DNA from: Luteimonas sp. FCS-9
GTDB taxonomy: Bacteria; Pseudomonadota; Gammaproteobacteria; Xanthomonadales; Xanthomonadaceae
Reading direction: 5' to 3'
Assembly (NCBI RefSeq): GCF_001014645.1
Contig: NZ_LASZ01000008.1
Coordinates: forward strand, 106,717 to 170,716
DNA: 64,000 nt
This document shows positions 60,801-64,000 of this stretch, piece after piece; the first letter of the stretch is position 1; each line of letters begins with the position of its first letter. The translations under genes and the position numbers were made by a program. A model generated the notes under the pieces. That model saw only the letters and a list, made by a program, of their open reading frames with translations, made no database searches and was not told where the DNA came from.

Positions 60801-61584
60801 GGGCGCGACGTCCGCGCCGCGGCCCACGCGCGAGGAAGCCGACCTGCGCCACGTGCCGGCGCACGACGCCGACGCCGATGCGGTCGCGTTCCTGCCGCTC
60901 GACGACCTGCGCCTGTCGCGTTCGCTCGACGAGCTCGTCGCGCGCCGCGCCGCGTTCCTCACCGACTACCAGGATGCCGCCTACGCGCGGCGCTACACCG
61001 GCTTCGTCGCGCGCGTGCGCGAGGCCGAGACAGCGCGCGCGCCCGGCTCGACCGCACTGACCGAGGCGGTCGCCCGCTACCTGTTCAAGCTGATGGCCTA
61101 CAAGGACGAGTACGAGATCGCGCGGCTCTACACCAGCGGCGAGTTCCGGCGGCGGCTCGAACAGCAGTTCGAGGGCGACTACACGCTGCGCTTCCACCTC
61201 GCCCCGCCGCTGCTGGCCGCCCGCAACGACAAGGGCGAACTGGTCAAGCGCGCGTACGGCCCGTGGATGTTCAAGGCCTTCGGCGTGCTGGCGAAACTGA
61301 AGTTCCTGCGCGGCGGCCCGTTCGACGTCTTCGGCCGGACCGCCGAGCGCCGGACCGAGCGGCGCCTGATCGGCGAGTACGAGGCCACCGTCGCCGGCCT
61401 GCTCGACCGCCTCGACGGCGGCAACGTCGACCTGGCCGCGCAGATCGCGAGCGTGCCCGAACACATCCGCGGCTATGGCCACGTCAAGGAGGCGCAGTTG
61501 CACGCCGCCAAGGCGCGCGAGGCCGAGCTGCTGAAGGAGTGGACGAATCCGCTGCGCGTGGTGGTGCGCAGCGCGGCGGCGTGA
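57865..61584 (+). CDS. Indolepyruvate:ferredoxin oxidoreductase, fused IorA-IorB type
   Basis: A 1239-residue fusion enzyme that oxidatively decarboxylates aryl- or branched 2-oxoacids to acyl-CoA using ThDP and iron-sulfur clusters. The N-terminal pyrimidine-binding part contains SGYRGSPLGGFDLEL. The ThDP pyrophosphate region includes CSGCPHNTSTTVPEGS, GGEGVTWCGQAAF and YNDAVAMTGGQPVDG. A Cys-rich region has VCEGCGDCGRKSFC and CNKDYACVEGFCPSF for [4Fe-4S]. The C-terminal IorB (gamma-type) domain starts ILITGVGGTGVVTIGALLG near residue 750. About 1000-1239 is a helical C-terminal domain typical of the proteobacterial fusions. It likely works in aromatic or branched-chain amino-acid breakdown. 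Confidence 0.93.
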   Translation: MTSTAELSSPASARSGLTNGVVDADYTLDDKYTRTSGRIYLSGVQALVRLPLMQRLRDAAAGLNTGGFVSGYRGSPLGGFDLELWRAKQYLAQANVKFQPGLNEDLGATMVWGTQQTNLFPGANVDGVYAMWYGKGPGVDRCGDVFKHGNAAGTHRHGGVLALAADDHACRSSTLPHGSEGEFTSAMMPILNPAGVQDILDMGLLGWAMSRYTGRWVGFKTIAETVESSMSVDVDPFGLQIVTPDDFEMPAGGLNIRWPDPPMDQEMRLHRYAVKAAQAFARANRIDRLVLDTPDARFGIVTTGKSYLDVLTALEYLGLDEAACRRLRIRVYKVGMTWPLEPVGIRSFARGLRDILVVEEKHGFIEGQMKELFYNFDGERPSIVGKYDEDGAWILPSTGELTPATIAGVIARRILRFLPDEGSERQKMHDVLQWMEAKEGELALPRAQFPRVPHYCSGCPHNTSTTVPEGSRALAGIGCHYMVTWMDRSTETFTQMGGEGVTWCGQAAFTDTPHVFQNLGDGTYFHSGSLAIRQSVAAGVNITYKILYNDAVAMTGGQPVDGTLTVPQIAHQVRSEGVDVIALVSDDIGKWSRRDLFPSGVEFFDRRELDAVQKRLREVKGVSVLIFDQTCATEKRRRRKRGRIADPAKRVFVNTLVCEGCGDCGRKSFCVSVLPRDTEFGRKREIDQSNCNKDYACVEGFCPSFVTVHGGRPRKGRKVSAAEKLADLPMPTFATDLAQPWNILITGVGGTGVVTIGALLGMAGHLEGRGSTVLDQTGLAQKGGAVTTHIRIARAPSDIHAVRIAAGEADLVLGCDMVVVNDYWTLSKIRGDRSQVVLNTYEAMPGTFTTRPDMQFPAGDIVAAIEHALGGRAPLRVDATQLATALLGDAIGANLFILGYAWQRGLVPLSFDAIMRAVELNGAAVEMNKTAFAWGRLAVVDPATVEAAAGLVRNAPNAAERPVHELPVLPPGEWETSEWGATSAPRPTREEADLRHVPAHDADADAVAFLPLDDLRLSRSLDELVARRAAFLTDYQDAAYARRYTGFVARVREAETARAPGSTALTEAVARYLFKLMAYKDEYEIARLYTSGEFRRRLEQQFEGDYTLRFHLAPPLLAARNDKGELVKRAYGPWMFKAFGVLAKLKFLRGGPFDVFGRTAERRTERRLIGEYEATVAGLLDRLDGGNVDLAAQIASVPEHIRGYGHVKEAQLHAAKAREAELLKEWTNPLRVVVRSAAA

Positions 61585-61698
61585 CGCCGGTGCAGGCGCG
61601 CTCGCGCGACCGGGCCTGCCAGGCAATACCTCGCGTACAGGCGCACGCCTACGGACGTGTGCGGGCCACCGGCGTGACATCCGGAGGCCGGTCGACGT

Positions 61699-62322
61699 TC
61701 AATCCCGTCGTCGCCGCCACACCAGGCACCGGTTGTTCGCCGGCATCCCGATATCGGCCTCCAGCCGCAAGCCGATTTGCGCAGCGAGCGCATCGACCGC
61801 TTCGAGGTCGCGGATCCCCGATGCCGGATCGCGCGCCCTCAACCATTGATCGAACGCGGCGTTGCTGTCGCTGGTGAACCGGCCGTCGACGTTGAACGGC
61901 CCGTAGACGACCAGCGTCGCGTCGGGCGCGAGCGCATCGTCGAGGCCGGCGAAGCAGGCCTCGACCGCCGGCCAGCCCATGATGTGCAGCGTGTTGGCGG
62001 TGAACGCGGCATCGAAGCGGCCATCGGGCCCGTCCGACACCGGCCACGGCCCGGCGGTCACGTCGAGCTCGACCGGCGGCGGGGTGTTGTCCAGCGCCGC
62101 CTCGTCGAGCCACTGCGCGATGCCCGGCAGCTGCGCGACGCGGTCGGTGCACTGCCAGCGCAGGCCCGGCAGCGCGGCCGCGACATGCACCGCGTGCTGG
62201 CCGGTGCCGCTGCCGATTTCAAGCACGCGGCTGCGCGTCGCGAACGCGTCGCGCAGCACCGCGAGGATCGGATCGCGGTTTCGTTCGCAGGCGGGTGCGA
62301 AGGGTTTGTCGGTCGACGGCAT
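61699..62322 (-). CDS. DUF938-family SAM-dependent methyltransferase-like protein
   Basis: A 207-residue protein of the DUF938 family. It begins KPFAPACERNRDPILAVL and carries the SAM-binding glycine motif VLEIGSGTGQHAVHVA near residue 35, then FDAAFTANTLHIMGW and YGPFNVDGRFTSDSNAAFD, all characteristic. No substrate is known for the family. The ATG at 62322 is used; an upstream ATG at 62352 would add ten residues. It lies 43 bp after the DUF3253 gene on the same strand and may belong to the egt transcription unit. Confidence 0.88.
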   Translation of the reverse strand: MPSTDKPFAPACERNRDPILAVLRDAFATRSRVLEIGSGTGQHAVHVAAALPGLRWQCTDRVAQLPGIAQWLDEAALDNTPPPVELDVTAGPWPVSDGPDGRFDAAFTANTLHIMGWPAVEACFAGLDDALAPDATLVVYGPFNVDGRFTSDSNAAFDQWLRARDPASGIRDLEAVDALAAQIGLRLEADIGMPANNRCLVWRRRRD

Positions 62323-62365
62323 GGCGGGCGGGCGATGGGATCGGGCGCCCATCGTAGGCGCTCGA

Positions 62366-62647
62366 TCAACCGCTTGCCGACCAGCGCGGCCCGCGGCGCA
62401 GGCGCACGGGCCCCGGCGGTGGCGCGTCCGGATCGACCACCGCCCCGCGCTGCGTGATCTCGAGCGTGCCCGCGTGCGCCAGCGTGGCGGCGACGTTGCG
62501 GACAGCGGGCATCAGCGCGCGCCAGTCGCCGCCCGGCCGTAGCGCACGCGCGACCTCCGAGGGGCAGATCGAGGCCTCGGCCGTGCGCGTGGCCAGCAGC
62601 GCGAGGATGCGCGCGCGCAGGACCGCGGCCTCCCCCTCGCCCGCCAT
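62366..62647 (-). CDS. DUF3253 small protein
   Basis: A 93-residue protein of the DUF3253 family, predicted as a small winged helix. The pattern ASICPSEVARALRPGGDWRALMPAVRN is the family core, followed by ITQRGAVVDP and GPVRLRRGPRW. Its function is unknown; DNA binding is possible but unsupported. It starts only 6 bp after the egtD stop, so it is probably translated from the egt mRNA. Confidence 0.85.
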   Translation of the reverse strand: MAGEGEAAVLRARILALLATRTAEASICPSEVARALRPGGDWRALMPAVRNVAATLAHAGTLEITQRGAVVDPDAPPPGPVRLRRGPRWSASG

Positions 62648-62653
62648 CGAGGC

Positions 62654-63637
62654 TCAGACCGGCCGCAGCAGGCGCAGGCCGAACCAGTCCTGCGGATCGT
62701 TCCAGCCGTGCGTCACCCGCAGGCCCGCCGCGCGCGCGAGCGCGGCGAACGAGGCGTCGGTGTACTTCTGGCTGACCTCGACGTCCATCGCCTCGCCGGC
62801 CTCGAACGCGAACGCCCGGCCGCCGACGTGCACCGTCTGTGCGCGCTCGCTGACCAGCGCGGTCTCGATGCGCAGGCGTTCGCGCGCATACACCGCACGG
62901 TGGTGGAACGCGTCGAGGTCGAAATCGCTGCCGATCTCGCGGTTGAGCCGGGCCAGCAGGTTCAGCGTGAACGCCGCGGTGACGCCGGCAAGATCGTTGT
63001 ACGCCGCCTCGACGACCGCCGGATCCTTGTCCAGGTCGATGCCGACCAGCGCGCAGCCGTCCTCGCCCATCGTGCGCCGCATCGACGCCAGCAGCCGCAC
63101 GGCCTCCTCGTCGCCGAAGTTGCCGAGCGTGGAGCCGGGGAAGAACACCAGCGTGCGGCTCGCGCGGCGCGCGGCGGCCGGCAGCGGTACCGGCGCGGTG
63201 AAGTCGGCGCACACCGGCAGCATCTCGACGTCGGGGTGGTCCTGCGACAGCCGGGTGACGCTGTCCATCAGCGCCGTGCGCGAGATCTCGATCGAGGTGT
63301 AGGCGACCGGGTCGTCGAGCCCGTCGAGCAGCAGCTCGGTCTTGCGCCCGCTGCCGCTGCCGAACTCGACCACGTGCACGCCCGCACCGATCGCCTGGGC
63401 GATCGTGTCCATGCGCGCCTCCAGCAGCGCCAGCTCGGTGCGCGTGAGGTAGTACTCGGGCTGGCGCGTGATCGCCTCGAACAGGCGCGAGCCCTCGGCG
63501 TCGTAGAAATACTTGGACGGCAGCCGCTTGGGCGTGCGCGACAGGCCGGCGACGGCGTCGGCGGCGATGTCGTCGGGACGCGGGCGCAGGTCGGTCAGCG
63601 CGGCCTGCGCACGGGCGCGGGCGGTGGCGGCGTTCAT
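62654..63637 (-). CDS. egtD: L-histidine N-alpha-methyltransferase (ergothioneine synthesis)
   Basis: A 327-residue SAM-dependent methyltransferase. EgtD trimethylates histidine to hercynine, the first step of ergothioneine synthesis. Hallmarks are [19 protein letters not shown] and [10 protein letters not shown] near the N-terminus, the SAM site [27 protein letters not shown], and [21 protein letters not shown]. The C-terminal [10 protein letters not shown] matches the histidine-binding region. The length equals typical EgtD (about 320). Its start overlaps the egtB stop by 4 nt (ATGA). Confidence 0.95.
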   Translation of the reverse strand: MNAATARARAQAALTDLRPRPDDIAADAVAGLSRTPKRLPSKYFYDAEGSRLFEAITRQPEYYLTRTELALLEARMDTIAQAIGAGVHVVEFGSGSGRKTELLLDGLDDPVAYTSIEISRTALMDSVTRLSQDHPDVEMLPVCADFTAPVPLPAAARRASRTLVFFPGSTLGNFGDEEAVRLLASMRRTMGEDGCALVGIDLDKDPAVVEAAYNDLAGVTAAFTLNLLARLNREIGSDFDLDAFHHRAVYARERLRIETALVSERAQTVHVGGRAFAFEAGEAMDVEVSQKYTDASFAALARAAGLRVTHGWNDPQDWFGLRLLRPV

Positions 63638-64000
63638 GCGGAATCCTTGGCCAGGCGCAGGCCGGCGAACTGCCAGCGCGCGTCGGAGGGGAAGAAGTTG
63701 CGATAGCTCGCGCGCACGTGGTCGGCCGGGGTGGCGCAGCTGCCGCCGCGCAGCACCCACTGCGCATCCATGAACTTGCCGTTGTACTCGCCCAGCGCGC
63801 CCGGCCAAGGCCGGTAGCCGGGATAGGCGGTGTAGGCGCTGTGGGTCCATTCCCACACGTCGCCGAACAGCTGCTGCAGCCCGGTGTCGGCGGCCCCCGG
63901 CGCGCAGGGATGCAGGCGGTCGGCATCGGCGAAGTTGCCGCCCACCGGCACGCCGGCGGCGGCCTGCTCCCATTCGAACTCGGTCGGCAGCCGCGCCCCG
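63634..64000 (-). CDS. egtB: Ergothioneine biosynthesis protein EgtB, C-terminal part (partial)
   Basis: The final 121 codons of a gene running off the right edge. The segment is the formylglycine-generating-enzyme-like (C-type lectin) fold at the C-terminus of Egt[70 protein letters not shown]. EgtB is the iron enzyme that joins hercynine to a thiol as a sulfoxide. The DinB-like N-terminal iron-binding half is outside the window. Overlap with egtD and the [10 protein letters not shown] motif favour EgtB over other sulfatase-modifying-factor proteins. Confidence 0.92.
   Translation of the reverse strand, partial: GARLPTEFEWEQAAAGVPVGGNFADADRLHPCAPGAADTGLQQLFGDVWEWTHSAYTAYPGYRPWPGALGEYNGKFMDAQWVLRGGSCATPADHVRASYRNFFPSDARWQFAGLRLAKDSA

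Noticed and set aside
57775..61680. Very long open frame on the minus strand opposite the indolepyruvate oxidoreductase gene
   Set aside because: It is the antisense mirror of a clearly conserved gene. High GC at third codon positions suppresses stop codons on the opposite strand. The translation is rich in Arg/Ala/His/Asp/Val with no recognisable domain. The same applies to other long antisense frames, for example 940-4044 (+), 7292-10189 (+), 33736-36354 (+) and 43127-46075 (-).

Overview
This window comes from a high-GC gammaproteobacterium, most likely a member of the Xanthomonadaceae/Lysobacteraceae (Lysobacter or Luteimonas-like). The assignment is inferred from gene content and style: FadL-type porin, fused indolepyruvate:ferredoxin oxidoreductase, cytochrome c5, a TonB-dependent receptor beside an M14 peptidase, a CysB-like regulator next to the nrd genes, and GGGATTC-type intergenic repeats. 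No rRNA, tRNA, CRISPR array, integrase or intact insertion sequence was seen.

Layout. 1-900: end of an aldehyde dehydrogenase gene overlapping a UbiX-like flavin prenyltransferase gene (+). 958-1352: an inverted pair of ~150-bp structured repeats between converging genes. 1435-16807 (-): a large catabolic cluster with an M20 amidohydrolase, a ThDP decarboxylase-like enzyme, an FMN 2-hydroxyacid dehydrogenase, a Na+/solute symporter, a three-subunit molybdenum hydroxylase (large subunit fused to a CoxG domain), an acyl-CoA ligase, an enoyl-CoA hydratase, XdhC and a GMC oxidoreductase. Adjacent genes overlap heavily, so much of it is one transcription unit. The substrate is unknown; an aromatic or heteroaromatic acid is my guess. 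16878-28029: TauE-type permease, purT, a gene-free stretch with GGA-loop hairpins, fadL, rhomboid protease, DUF1820, ETF-quinone oxidoreductase, cytochrome c5, ExeM/NucH-like nuclease, a hydrolase and zapE.

28141-36270 (-): an orphan type VI secretion cassette with VgrG, a DUF4123 adaptor, a VasX/BTH_I2691-like membrane-active effector and a membrane protein that is probably its immunity factor. A decayed fragment of a second effector tail lies just beyond the immunity gene. 36517-41876: TonB-dependent receptor and M14 peptidase. 41999-48178: CysB-like LysR regulator, then a cobalamin riboswitch leading nrdA-nrdB-flavodoxin-thioredoxin (class Ia ribonucleotide reductase and likely reductants). 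48219-51832: acyl-CoA thioesterase, mntR and metNIQ. 51921-56967: two tandem modules, each a lipase-fold protein followed by a secreted ankyrin protein, which look like duplicated toxin/immunity pairs. 57051-64000: TPR protein, fused IorAB, DUF938 methyltransferase, and the ergothioneine genes egtB (partial) and egtD with a DUF3253 gene.

The most unusual items are the duplicated lipase/ankyrin modules, the effector-tail remnant beside the T6SS cassette, the paired repeat with compensatory stem changes, the CsrA-like hairpins near 19.1-19.36 kb, and the B12 riboswitch with a well-placed promoter ahead of a class I ribonucleotide reductase operon. All functional names rest on reading motifs and context by eye; no database search was run.
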